From Porticoccaceae bacterium (GTDB lineage: Bacteria > Pseudomonadota > Gammaproteobacteria > Pseudomonadales > Porticoccaceae), in NCBI GenBank assembly GCA_017858135.1, contig JAFMBY010000006.1, positions 1 to 55,595 of the forward strand: a DNA stretch of 55,595 nt, written 5' to 3'. The translations under genes were made by a program, and so were the position numbers. Under the pieces are notes generated by a model. It was given only the letters and a program-made list of their open reading frames with translations, was not told where the DNA came from and did no database searches. Shown here in pieces: positions 29,440 through 37,997 of this stretch (the first letter of the stretch is position 1; the number at the start of each line of letters is the position of its first letter).

Positions 29440-30789
29440 TCAGCTCCAGGGGAATGGACTATTGGAGACTGGGTGCAGTTTGCCTTCAATGTAGCGCGAG
29501 AAACGAAATGGCTCTAGCAGGTAAGAGCTATCACCACAGATATCACTGGCGACCAGCTTGCCGACTCCAATCATTTTGTAACCATGATTGGAGTCGGCAA
29601 TCATATAGCAGTTGTGGTGGAACACATCAAAGACCGGAAAGCTATCCGGCGTAAACGCACCGATGCCACCGGAGGGTTCGTTTTTATACATTGCCATGGT
29701 GCCGGAAAAACGCTTCTGACAATGTGCCAGCGCCGATACCCACATATTGGCAAAATCTTCGCCGACAATAAACTCTGGAGATTCGGGACCATAGGGGTCT
29801 ACGGCAACCGCATGCGCTGGCTTGTCGACAATAAAGGGGGCAGCACCACCCTGTATCCCATTGAAGTGAAAGTCGGGCTTGTAATAGATGCCCCACATTT
29901 TGTCAGTGATCAATGAACCATCAACGTCTGAGTAGAGTGGTGCATCGGTATCGACATGAATTACTGGAGGCATTCTGCCATCATTGGTTTTTTGTAGATT
30001 GGGGTCGACACCGAGTGTGCCTTCTTGCAATGACCAGTAAATCCACATGGGAATATCATCGGCAATTACACCGCTGTGCGGGTTTTTAATGCTGATGGTG
30101 CTGGGCATCTGCAGCATATCCCAGAACTGCTTTGCCCAAGGACCAGGAGCAATTACCACATAGTCACAGGCAATATCGCCACGGTTGGTTTGCACTGCTG
30201 TGATCGCACCTTCGGTGTCCTGAGTAAACCCTCGCACCGTCACGCCACCGACAATTCGAACTCCCTCGGCCTGAGCTTTAGCTGCTAGCCCCTCCAGTGC
30301 CTTGCTGTTATTGGCATAGCCTCCAGATTTTTCATGCAGCACCGAGGTAATACCCTGAGCCTGCCAGTCATCAAACAGACCACGCATGTAATCTGTACAG
30401 TCTCTGGCGCCCTCAATAAAGGTCGATGCATAGCCAATGGCTTGTTGCTGCTGATAGATAGAGGCGACATCGTCGTGCATGGATTCGCAACTGATCTGCA
30501 TATAGCCCACCGGATGATAACTGTAAGCCTCAGGATCACTCTCCCAGATATTGACGCTGTGAGCCATTAACTCACGCATCGCCGGCTGGAAATAATTATT
30601 CCGAATCACTCCGCAGGCAATGCCAGATGCGCCCGCACTAATGCCGGTTTTATCAATAACCAAAATATCACGTCCATCGCCCCTGCCCCGCGCTTTGAGT
30701 TCAAGAGCAAGATGATAAGCAGTGCTGAGGCCATGAATACCGGCACCGACAATGACGTAGGGAGACTGGCTAGTGAGTGCAGAAGACAT
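29440..30789 (-). CDS. FAD-dependent amine oxidoreductase (DAO/sarcosine oxidase-like)
   Basis: The 449-residue protein has an N-terminal dinucleotide fold VIVGAGIHGLSTAYHLA and an FAD-binding ASGIACGVIRNNY. The DAO C-terminal region reads FTPDSFPVFDVF and NHGYKMIGVGKLVA. The family oxidises secondary or tertiary amines such as sarcosine or dimethylglycine, or D-amino acids. No folate-binding domain is present, so it is not a full dimethylglycine dehydrogenase. It is divergent from the Rieske oxygenase gene. A shared intergenic region with an inverted repeat suggests common control and a role later in the same amine pathway. The exact substrate is unknown. Confidence 0.85.
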   Translation of the reverse strand: MSSALTSQSPYVIVGAGIHGLSTAYHLALELKARGRGDGRDILVIDKTGISAGASGIACGVIRNNYFQPAMRELMAHSVNIWESDPEAYSYHPVGYMQISCESMHDDVASIYQQQQAIGYASTFIEGARDCTDYMRGLFDDWQAQGITSVLHEKSGGYANNSKALEGLAAKAQAEGVRIVGGVTVRGFTQDTEGAITAVQTNRGDIACDYVVIAPGPWAKQFWDMLQMPSTISIKNPHSGVIADDIPMWIYWSLQEGTLGVDPNLQKTNDGRMPPVIHVDTDAPLYSDVDGSLITDKMWGIYYKPDFHFNGIQGGAAPFIVDKPAHAVAVDPYGPESPEFIVGEDFANMWVSALAHCQKRFSGTMAMYKNEPSGGIGAFTPDSFPVFDVFHHNCYMIADSNHGYKMIGVGKLVASDICGDSSYLLEPFRFSRYIEGKLHPVSNSPFPWS

Positions 30790-30856
30790 CGCATTTCCTT
30801 TGACTGGGGACCTGTTAATAGGTTGATATTGAGTGGCTCAGACGGTGCCGTCAATG

Positions 30857-30899
30857 CTCATAAGTAAGTCTTATACATTAACAGGAAGTCGCTTATGAG
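30857..30899. promoter_or_regulatory. inverted repeat in the divergent amine-module promoter region
   Basis: CTCATAAG (30857-30864) and CTTATGAG (30892-30899) are perfect inverted octamers 27 bases apart. The region between holds an AT-rich TTATACATTA that may be a promoter -10. The placement suggests an operator controlling both the FAD oxidase and the Rieske genes. No regulator gene lies nearby. Confidence 0.5.
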
Positions 30900-30976
30900 T
30901 AGCAGCGGCGTGAAATAATGCACTAAACTGGCGGAATAATAATTAGATCCTTTTGCCTGACTTTAGAGGGGTGATC

Positions 30977-32161
30977 ATGTACGACTCGTCAACGCAAATT
31001 CCGACCATTGATTTAGAGACTGTCGCTAAGCCTATTTCCTCCGCAAGGGGCATGCCTGGCTCGACTTATACCGATCCACGATTATTTGCTTTTGAGCGCG
31101 ATAAGGTGCTCGGAAAGACTTGGGCAGGGCTCGCCTTCGCATCGGAACTGCCATTAAATGGCAGTCTGTTACCGGTTGATTTTATGGGTTTGCCGCTGCT
31201 GATCACGCGCACTCATGAAGGCGATATCAATGTCTTCCACAATGTCTGCAGTCATCGCGGCATGATGCTGGTATCAGCCGCGCAGGATCAGTCCCGAGGC
31301 GTTCGCTGCCCCTATCACTCGTGGTTTTACGATCTCAATGGCGTGCTCAAAGCAACACCTCAAATCGGCGGATCAGGCGTCCATGTACTAGAGGATTTTT
31401 CCTGTGCCGAGAATAATTTAAAACCCGTCCGCTGCCACCTATGGATGGGGGTTATTTTTATCAATCTGTCCGCTGATGCCGAAGACTTCGCCGATTTTAT
31501 CGGACCTTTGGAAGCGCGCTGGGCACCCTTTATGGGACCCGCCGGCGTCTCACAACTCACGGTTCCATCTGCGCAGGGGCCCATTGCTATCGAAGTGGCT
31601 GCTAACTGGAAACTGGCGGTAGAAAACTATTGCGAAGCCTATCATTTGCCCTGGGTACACCCTACCCTCAACAGCTACTCGCCGCTGGACCAGCACTACA
31701 ATATCGTCGCGGCGAAAAATATGTCTGGCCAGGGCAGTTATGCCTACACTCTGTGTGAAGTCGCCGGTACTGAACTGCCGCAGTTTGAGCGCTGGCCGGA
31801 AGATAAGATACGCCACGCAGAATATATGTCACTCTACCCCAACGTGCTTCTAGGACTGCAAGTGGATCACGCTTTTGCGATGATTTTGCAACCAGTCGCC
31901 GCCGATAAAACCATTGAAAAACTGCAGCTTTCCTATCTAGCTGACGGCGCCGAGAGCAATCAATATCAGGTCAGTCGTGACGCCGTTACCGAGAGCTGGC
32001 AGCAAGTTTTTGGCGAAGATATCTTTGCCGTCGAGGGGATGCAAAAGGCGCGTCACTCACCGGGCTTTACCGGCGGTGTCTTTTCTCCGATTCAAGATGT
32101 CCCCAGTCACCACTTTCACGGCTGGGTGGCAGAACAATATCAAGCCGGACAAGATCAATGA
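30977..32161 (+). CDS. Rieske non-heme iron oxygenase, quaternary-ammonium type
   Basis: The protein has 394 residues from ATG 30977 (AGAGGGG upstream). The Rieske cluster ligands are C91, H93, C111 and H114 in CSHRG...CPYHSW. The mononuclear iron ligands include H223 and H228 in EAYHLPWVHP, and the bridging residue between the two sites is Glu220 where most such enzymes have Asp. Glu at this place is the mark of carnitine monooxygenase (CntA), glycine betaine demethylase (GbcA) and stachydrine demethylase. The enzyme would N-demethylate or cleave a quaternary amine. The reductase subunit it needs is not adjacent. Its stop overlaps the aldehyde dehydrogenase start by four bases. Confidence 0.87.
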   Translation: MYDSSTQIPTIDLETVAKPISSARGMPGSTYTDPRLFAFERDKVLGKTWAGLAFASELPLNGSLLPVDFMGLPLLITRTHEGDINVFHNVCSHRGMMLVSAAQDQSRGVRCPYHSWFYDLNGVLKATPQIGGSGVHVLEDFSCAENNLKPVRCHLWMGVIFINLSADAEDFADFIGPLEARWAPFMGPAGVSQLTVPSAQGPIAIEVAANWKLAVENYCEAYHLPWVHPTLNSYSPLDQHYNIVAAKNMSGQGSYAYTLCEVAGTELPQFERWPEDKIRHAEYMSLYPNVLLGLQVDHAFAMILQPVAADKTIEKLQLSYLADGAESNQYQVSRDAVTESWQQVFGEDIFAVEGMQKARHSPGFTGGVFSPIQDVPSHHFHGWVAEQYQAGQDQ

Positions 32162-33609
32162 GCGAGCCAAAAAACCATTGGAAAAACTTTATCGCTGGCC
32201 AATGGGTTGATAGCGTTGAAACGCTGGCAATTGCCAATCCAGCCACAGGAGAGTTTTTTGCCACCATTGCCAGCGCTAATTTGAATGATGTTGACGCCGC
32301 CGTGATCGCCGCACGCAGCTGCGTCAACCAAGGACTATTAAGCAACTGTCGACCTGCTGAACGCACAGCACTTATGCTGCGCATCGCCGATGAAATCCGC
32401 GCGATCGCCGAGCATGCCGCTGAGTTGGTTGTTTTAGAGAATGGTAAGCGCCTCAAGGATGCCAAAGACGAGCTGGCTGAGGCGGCTCGCTATTTTGAAT
32501 ACTACGCCGGCATGGCCGACAAAATCGAAGGGACATCCATTCCTCTGGGCTCAGACTATGTCGACTACACAGTCTACGAGCCACAGGGCATCTCGGTGCA
32601 GATTGTGCCGTGGAATTTCCCGGTCTCCATCTGTGCTCGCTCTTTGGCACCAGCACTGGCCGCAGGTAATGCCGTGATTGTTAAGTCACCCGAACTGACA
32701 CCCCTAGCGATCACCTGGCTGGCGACCGCCTGTCAACGCGCCGGATTACCCCCCGGAGCGCTTAGTATTCTCTGTGGTGACGGCCCAACCATTGGTGGAG
32801 CACTGGTGGCACATGCCGACATTAACCAGATTGTTTTTACCGGCTCAGTGCCAACCGGCCGCACGATCTTGCACGCTGCCGCAGAGCGCGCGGTGCCATC
32901 AGTAATGGAGCTGGGCGGTAAATCCGCCGCTGTCGTCTTCGCCGACGCCGACTTGGATCAGCTCATCGATAGCGTCTACTGGGGCATCTTCTTTAACGCC
33001 GGCCAGGTCTGTTCTGCCATGTCGAGATTATTGGTAGAACGCAGCATTTATGAGCAGGTCATAGAGCGAGTCCGTGATCTAGCCGCTGGATTGACGCTGG
33101 GACCGGGAATAGACAACTCTGATCTGACACCGCTTGCCTCCGCCACACAGCAGCAACAGGTTTTACAACACTGCAATCGGGCTGTTGCACAAGGTGCACA
33201 ACTCATAACAGGTGGGAAAATCCCCACGTCGATGCCTGGCTATTTCTTTGAGCCAACGATATTTTGCGGTGTCAGCGCCGAGATGGATCTGTTTCAGCAG
33301 GAAGTCTTCGGTCCGGTAATCGCGATAACACCTTTTGATACAGAACAGCAGGCCTGGGAGTTGGCCAACGGCACCGAGTACGGATTAGTTGCCGGCATTT
33401 TTAGCCAAAATCTCAATTGTTGCCTGCGTGGAACCCGCGCGTTGAAAGCGGGCCAAGTATTTGTGAATGAATGGTACGCCGGTGGTGTTGAGACACCCTT
33501 TGGCGGGACAGGCCTCTCGGGGTTCGGCCGCGAGAAAGGACAAGAGGCGCTCTACAGCTATGTGCGCAGCAAAAACATTGCCATGCGGATTGCTGCAGGC
33601 TCTGCCTGA
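32158..33609 (+). CDS. NAD(P)-dependent aldehyde dehydrogenase
   Basis: The 483-residue protein has the oxyanion-hole Asn in PWNFP (153), the general base Glu251 in ELGGK and the nucleophile Cys285 in GQVCSA. It is in the betaine/succinate-semialdehyde dehydrogenase size class. It overlaps the Rieske gene by four bases, so it likely oxidises the aldehyde formed by that enzyme. If the substrate is carnitine this would be malic semialdehyde; if demethylation, formaldehyde is a poor substrate for this family and another role is needed. The assignment to the family is firm; the substrate is not. Confidence 0.9.
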   Translation: MSEPKNHWKNFIAGQWVDSVETLAIANPATGEFFATIASANLNDVDAAVIAARSCVNQGLLSNCRPAERTALMLRIADEIRAIAEHAAELVVLENGKRLKDAKDELAEAARYFEYYAGMADKIEGTSIPLGSDYVDYTVYEPQGISVQIVPWNFPVSICARSLAPALAAGNAVIVKSPELTPLAITWLATACQRAGLPPGALSILCGDGPTIGGALVAHADINQIVFTGSVPTGRTILHAAAERAVPSVMELGGKSAAVVFADADLDQLIDSVYWGIFFNAGQVCSAMSRLLVERSIYEQVIERVRDLAAGLTLGPGIDNSDLTPLASATQQQQVLQHCNRAVAQGAQLITGGKIPTSMPGYFFEPTIFCGVSAEMDLFQQEVFGPVIAITPFDTEQQAWELANGTEYGLVAGIFSQNLNCCLRGTRALKAGQVFVNEWYAGGVETPFGGTGLSGFGREKGQEALYSYVRSKNIAMRIAAGSA

Positions 33610-33760
33610 TAGCCAGTTTTACCCGGTCGAGACCAACGGAAAATAATGTTAAGGTGGTGGTCAAATGAAACATGGCGGCTTATGCGCCGGCAGCTTTGTT
33701 GCTAAAGGCTCAGAAAAAAACCTGATAATAATTTCATAACAACAACGGGGGAGAGCAAGC

Positions 33761-35371
33761 TTGGATGATTCACTTAAGACACAATCAGACGTAGCAATTA
33801 CTACTGAGGACGTCGGATTTTATGCCGGCTTCAATCGCATTGTTGCATTGTTTCCCAAATTGCTTATCGGCGCACTTATTGTCTGGGTAGGCTCCTCACC
33901 CTCTGCCGCAGGCGATATATTGCTTGAAGCACAAAACTGGTCAATCGCTAACTTCGGTGGCTGGTATATCTTTGTCACAGCTTTTTATACTTTGGTTTGT
34001 CTGACTTTAGGCCTCTGGCCGCGCACGGCAAATGTCAAACTGGGTAAGCCCGATGATCTGCCTGAATTTTCCATGTTTACTTGGCTATCGATGATGTTTG
34101 GCGCCGGCATCGGGATCGGTATGTTGACCTACTCGACTGCCGAACCGATTTTCCATTTTGCCGCCAACCCTGACACCATCCAAAACCTGTCTAACGGATT
34201 GGAGGCGGACAATGCACGCAATGCCTTCAAATGGGCTATGTTGCACTACGGACTGACACCGTGGGCCTGTTATGGGGTGGTGGGTATTTCACTGGGATAC
34301 CTGTCATACAACCGTGGATTGCCTCTAACGACGCGCAGTGCGCTGCAACCACTGTTTGGCCGTGCCATGTCGAGCTCTCTTGGGCACATTGTCGATATCG
34401 TCGCTATTGTTGCGACCATTGTCGGCCTCAGCGTGACCATCGGCTATGGCGTATCACAGCTTGCCTCAGGATTTTTTAATATCACTGGCGCGGAATGGCT
34501 CGTCGGCGAAGGTGGCAAGCCGACACTCACAGCACAACTCCTTGGACTGATCTTGATTGTCAGTGCCTCATGCCTGTCAGCGATGTCAGGCTTACAGCGG
34601 GGTATCAAGTGGTTGTCCAATATCAATATGGCACTGTCGGTATTTTTGATCGCTTTTTTTGTTTTGTTTGGCGCTACCTTGTTTGCCTTCAAAGCATTCT
34701 TCTACACCATCTGGGACTATTTAATGGCACTGCCGGCGATGTCGACAACCGTCTGGCAAGGTAGCGACACTGAGACCGCCACGGCGCTTAAAGATTGGCA
34801 GGGTGCCTGGTCGATATTCTATTGGGCCTGGTGGATCGCGTTTGCTCCCTTTGTCGGTCTGTTTTTAGCGCGAGTCTCCAAAGGCAGAACCATTCGTGAA
34901 TATGTGGTTGGCGCGATGATTATTCCCTCTCTGGTCTGTTTGGTGTGGTTTGCCTTTATCGGCGGGACAGCTATTGATCTCGAACTGAGTGGCGTCGCCA
35001 ATGGCGCGATCGTCAATGCCGACATTTCTGCGCAGCTATTTGCAACCATCAATCTGATTCTGTCACCGGAGCTTGCCGTGGCCCTCTCGGTGGTGATTGT
35101 TATCTTGCTGCTGACCTTTCTAGTGACCTCGGCAGACTCCGGTATTCTCATCATTAACACCCTCGCCTCGGGCGGAAATCAGAACCATAAAAGTCCGAAG
35201 CATGTGATGATTTGGGGCGTGATATTCTCGGTGTTGATCGGCGTGTTATTAGCCGCTGGCGGCATGGATGCGCTGCGTTCGGTAATGATTGTCGGTGCCC
35301 TGCCGTTCTCGGTTGTGATGGCACTGATGGCGGTATCGCTGGTCAAGACTTTGGTCGCTAAAGAAGGATAG
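33761..35371 (+). CDS. BCCT-family betaine/carnitine/choline transporter
   Basis: The 536-residue, twelve-helix protein has the BCCT glycine stretch GAGIGIGML followed by TYSTAEP. The TM8 signature is FYWAWWIAFAPFVG, with ARVSKGRTIREYV. The family imports zwitterionic quaternary amines with sodium or by exchange. The third aromatic of the WAWWxxW box is Phe, so the binding pocket differs slightly from BetP. It starts with TTG; a GGGGGAGAG lies five bases upstream and the nearby ATG is out of frame. It follows the aldehyde dehydrogenase by 151 bases and probably supplies the Rieske substrate. Confidence 0.92.
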   Translation: MDDSLKTQSDVAITTEDVGFYAGFNRIVALFPKLLIGALIVWVGSSPSAAGDILLEAQNWSIANFGGWYIFVTAFYTLVCLTLGLWPRTANVKLGKPDDLPEFSMFTWLSMMFGAGIGIGMLTYSTAEPIFHFAANPDTIQNLSNGLEADNARNAFKWAMLHYGLTPWACYGVVGISLGYLSYNRGLPLTTRSALQPLFGRAMSSSLGHIVDIVAIVATIVGLSVTIGYGVSQLASGFFNITGAEWLVGEGGKPTLTAQLLGLILIVSASCLSAMSGLQRGIKWLSNINMALSVFLIAFFVLFGATLFAFKAFFYTIWDYLMALPAMSTTVWQGSDTETATALKDWQGAWSIFYWAWWIAFAPFVGLFLARVSKGRTIREYVVGAMIIPSLVCLVWFAFIGGTAIDLELSGVANGAIVNADISAQLFATINLILSPELAVALSVVIVILLLTFLVTSADSGILIINTLASGGNQNHKSPKHVMIWGVIFSVLIGVLLAAGGMDALRSVMIVGALPFSVVMALMAVSLVKTLVAKEG

Positions 35372-35494
35372 AGAAACTTTCATCGATTAAAGAAGTTGGC
35401 ACGACGGTGGCGGTTGATTGCTCAACATTTGTTACGTAATAAATAATTAGCTAGTTATACTAATCTAAAAAGTCATAAAAAAGGATCAAATAAA

Positions 35495-35932
35495 ATGAAG
35501 AATTTAGGTGTTTTGTTAGGCGTGAGTCTCCTTGCTGGCTGTGTGAGCAACCAAAGTATTCAAACAGTGCAGGTTGGTGATAGTGATAAATCATGTGATG
35601 CCATTAGAAGTGAGCTGGCTCAGTTAGGTGCAAAATTTGAAGACGTAAAAGATGACTCAGGCTTAACAGGAAAAAATGTTGGTCTTGCTCTCGTTTTTTG
35701 GCCAGGCATCATTGTCAACGAAGTCAGAAGTAACAAAAATGAAGACTCAGTTGATTCTCGAATTGCTCACTTGACTAATATTTACAATGACAAATGCACA
35801 GGTGATAAGGCAAATAATAGCTCTCAAACCCTCAAAGAAAAACTAGTCGAACTAAAAGCGATGCTAGATGAGGAGTTGCTTTCTGAAGAAGAGTATAACC
35901 TTGCAAAGAAAAAAGCACTGGAAAACAATTAA
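35495..35932 (+). CDS. small lipoprotein with C-terminal SHOCT-like domain
   Basis: The 145-residue protein has a signal peptide ending in lipobox LLAGC. A hydrophobic glycine-poor patch lies in the middle (GLALVFWPGIIVNEV). The C-terminal SHOCT-like helix pair reads LKEKLVELKAMLDEELLSEEEYNLAKKKAL. SHOCT modules are linked to oligomerisation. The codon use is more AT-rich than in neighbouring genes, hinting at transfer. It is preceded by AAGGATC and followed by a hairpin. No function is assigned. Confidence 0.8.
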   Translation: MKNLGVLLGVSLLAGCVSNQSIQTVQVGDSDKSCDAIRSELAQLGAKFEDVKDDSGLTGKNVGLALVFWPGIIVNEVRSNKNEDSVDSRIAHLTNIYNDKCTGDKANNSSQTLKEKLVELKAMLDEELLSEEEYNLAKKKALENN

Positions 35933-35947
35933 GGAAAGTCATGTAGT

Positions 35948-35965
35948 GAGGGCTATTTAGCCCTC
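35948..35965 (+). terminator. terminator-like hairpin after the SHOCT lipoprotein gene
   Basis: GAGGGCT and AGCCCTC arms enclose a four-base ATTT loop, followed by a weak CTATCTTCTC tract. It lies 15 bases past the stop codon. The U-run is poor, so termination may be partial. Confidence 0.6.
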
Positions 35966-36275
35966 CTATCTTCTCAGTAAAATTTGCCTCCAAGTATCCC
36001 TGCAGCACCAGTAAAAATCACTCAGCAGCCGCGCAAGAAAATAGGCGTTTATAACTCTCACGAAGAAGCCCTGTTAACGTAGGCTTTTCTAAAAACCGTG
36101 TCTGATGTGCTTAGGCAGGTATAGTAACAATAATAAGCGCTACGCAGACTTCACATTCACCTAAATCGACGCCCCCTTGAGAGCTGTGAAGGTGGCAAAA
36201 TTTTGGCAGAAATTGACGCTTATAGCGCTAAAAAGCCCCTGCAGTCTAGTGATCGCAAGGGCTTTGAAAGACGAT
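35966..36275. other. non-coding stretch between lipoprotein and tRNA-Val
   Basis: No gene is seen. A weak inverted pair (AAGCC...GGCTT near 36066-36086) with trailing T's could be a second terminator. The right end holds the tRNA terminator described separately. Confidence 0.4.
36230..36265 (-). terminator. terminator of tRNA-Val
   Basis: On the minus strand, AAAGCCC and GGGCTTT arms (loop about 20 bases, partly paired) are followed by a TTTTT run, some ten bases past the tRNA CCA end. It fits a transcript read from higher to lower coordinates. Confidence 0.65.
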
Positions 36276-36352
36276 TGGTACGACCGAGTGGACTCGAACC
36301 ACCGACCCCCACCATGTCAAGGTGGTGCTCTAACCAACTGAGCTACGGTCGT
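36276..36352 (-). tRNA. tRNA-Val (GAC)
   Basis: A full cloverleaf is seen on the minus strand. The acceptor stem is ACGACCG/CGGTCGT. The D arm is GCTCAGTTGGTTAGAGC, the anticodon stem CCACC/GGTGG has loop TTGACAT (anticodon GAC), and the T loop is TTCGAGT. The discriminator is A and the CCA end is encoded. Confidence 0.96.
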
Positions 36353-36537
36353 ACTGAAACCTACTTCTCTCTCGTCTGAACTAATCAACGCACGCTGCAG
36401 ACTTGAAAGGGCGGCTAATATAGCGGTGGTGTCGAGGAAATTCAAGACAATTCAGGCTACAGTTAAACAGATAACAACATATCGCTAGTTAGCGCTTATG
36501 GAAAGCGGATTTCGACAATAGTCTAAAAGGATTTTAC

Positions 36538-37947
36538 ATGCTTCAACCCGTTATTCTTGCCGGCGGCTCAGGCACCCGCCTGTGGCCGCTTTCTCGGCAA
36601 CTCTACCCCAAGCAGTTTTTGCAGTTAGTTGGCGAGCAGACCATGCTGCAATCAACCGTCGCGCGACTAAAGGGCTTGGAGTGTGCGCCAGCGATTATAG
36701 TTTGCCACGAAGATCATCGTTTTATTGCCGCAGAGCAGTTGCGTCTCTCCGGTGATCACCATAACGGCATTATTCTTGAGCCCTGCGCTCGCAATACCGC
36801 GCCAGCGATTTGTCTAGCCGCAATGTTAGCATCCGATCTTGATCCGGACGCCACACTGCTGATCCTTCCAGCAGACCACCATATGCAGAACCCAAAAGAG
36901 TTTCTCAACGCCGTAACCTGTGCAGCAGAATCCGCCGCCGCGGGCGCGCTGCTTACCTTTGGGATTAAGCCCAGTTATCCGGCAACCGGTTATGGCTATA
37001 TAAAAAGGGCTGAGACCGCGACGGCTGATAAACCTCAGCGGATCAGTCAGTTTATTGAAAAACCCGACCTTGAGAGTGCACAAAAATATGTCTCTAGCGG
37101 TGAATTCCTCTGGAATAGCGGCATATTTATGTTTCGAGCCAATGTTTTTCTCGAAGAGATAAAGGCGTGTCGACCCGATATCCACAGCGCCTGCACAAAG
37201 GCATGGAGAGACCGCAGTCAAGATGGAGACTTTGTTCGACCACATCAGGGCAGCTTTACCTCGTGTCCAGCTGACTCGATAGATTATGCCGTGATGGAAA
37301 AGACGACGAAGGCTATGGTGATGCCAATGGATCCGCAGTGGAATGATCTCGGCAGCTGGTCGTCGCTGCTTGAACTACTCCCGAAAAATGGCTCGGGCAG
37401 TGTCGAAATCGGCGATACTATCGGCCTACATAGTTCGAATAATTACATTCATGCTGAGCAAAAATTAGTCGCGACGCTCGGCATTGATGATACCGTCATA
37501 GTGGATACCAAAGATGCTCTGTTAGTAGCGCATAAAGATCGTGTGGAGGATGTTAAACAGCTGGTTGACCTATTAAAGACACAGCAGCGCTGCGAAACTA
37601 TCCAGCATCGTGAAGTCTATCGACCGTGGGGCAAATACGACTCCATGGATCAGGGTCCACGCTTTCAGGTCAAGCGCATTACAGTAAAACCTGAAGCCAA
37701 ACTCTCGGTGCAAATGCACCATCATCGCGCTGAGCACTGGGTCGTCGTCAGCGGCACCGCAAAAGTAACCATCGATAATGTTGAACGCTTAATCTGTGAA
37801 AATGAATCGGTCTACATTCCTATTGGCGCCGTTCACTGCTTAGAAAATCCCGGCAAAATCGCCATCGAACTGATTGAAATACAGTCTGGCGCTTATTTAG
37901 GCGAGGATGATATTGTCCGTTTTGGCGATCTCTATGGACGCAACTAA
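36538..37947 (+). CDS. manC: mannose-1-phosphate guanylyltransferase / mannose-6-phosphate isomerase
   Basis: The 469-residue bifunctional type II enzyme has the nucleotidyltransferase signature GGSGTRLWPLSRQLYPKQF at the N-terminus. The sugar-binding segment is FIEKPD. A C-terminal cupin isomerase domain follows (RPWGKYDSMDQG, MHHHRAEHW). It supplies GDP-mannose for alginate-like, capsular or other exopolysaccharides. It also closely resembles Pseudomonas AlgA. It is not in an operon with other sugar genes; it is convergent with ugd 50 bases away. The upstream region contains the tRNA-Val gene on the other strand. Confidence 0.96.
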   Translation: MLQPVILAGGSGTRLWPLSRQLYPKQFLQLVGEQTMLQSTVARLKGLECAPAIIVCHEDHRFIAAEQLRLSGDHHNGIILEPCARNTAPAICLAAMLASDLDPDATLLILPADHHMQNPKEFLNAVTCAAESAAAGALLTFGIKPSYPATGYGYIKRAETATADKPQRISQFIEKPDLESAQKYVSSGEFLWNSGIFMFRANVFLEEIKACRPDIHSACTKAWRDRSQDGDFVRPHQGSFTSCPADSIDYAVMEKTTKAMVMPMDPQWNDLGSWSSLLELLPKNGSGSVEIGDTIGLHSSNNYIHAEQKLVATLGIDDTVIVDTKDALLVAHKDRVEDVKQLVDLLKTQQRCETIQHREVYRPWGKYDSMDQGPRFQVKRITVKPEAKLSVQMHHHRAEHWVVVSGTAKVTIDNVERLICENESVYIPIGAVHCLENPGKIAIELIEIQSGAYLGEDDIVRFGDLYGRN

Positions 37948-37997
37948 ATCAGCGCTGACCGATCTATCCCGAACTCGCTGTAAGACCCGATTTGTTG

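Noticed and set aside
36061..36095. AAGCC/GGCTT hairpin as a second terminator or element remnant
   Set aside because: The stem is only five base pairs, with a weak T-tract.
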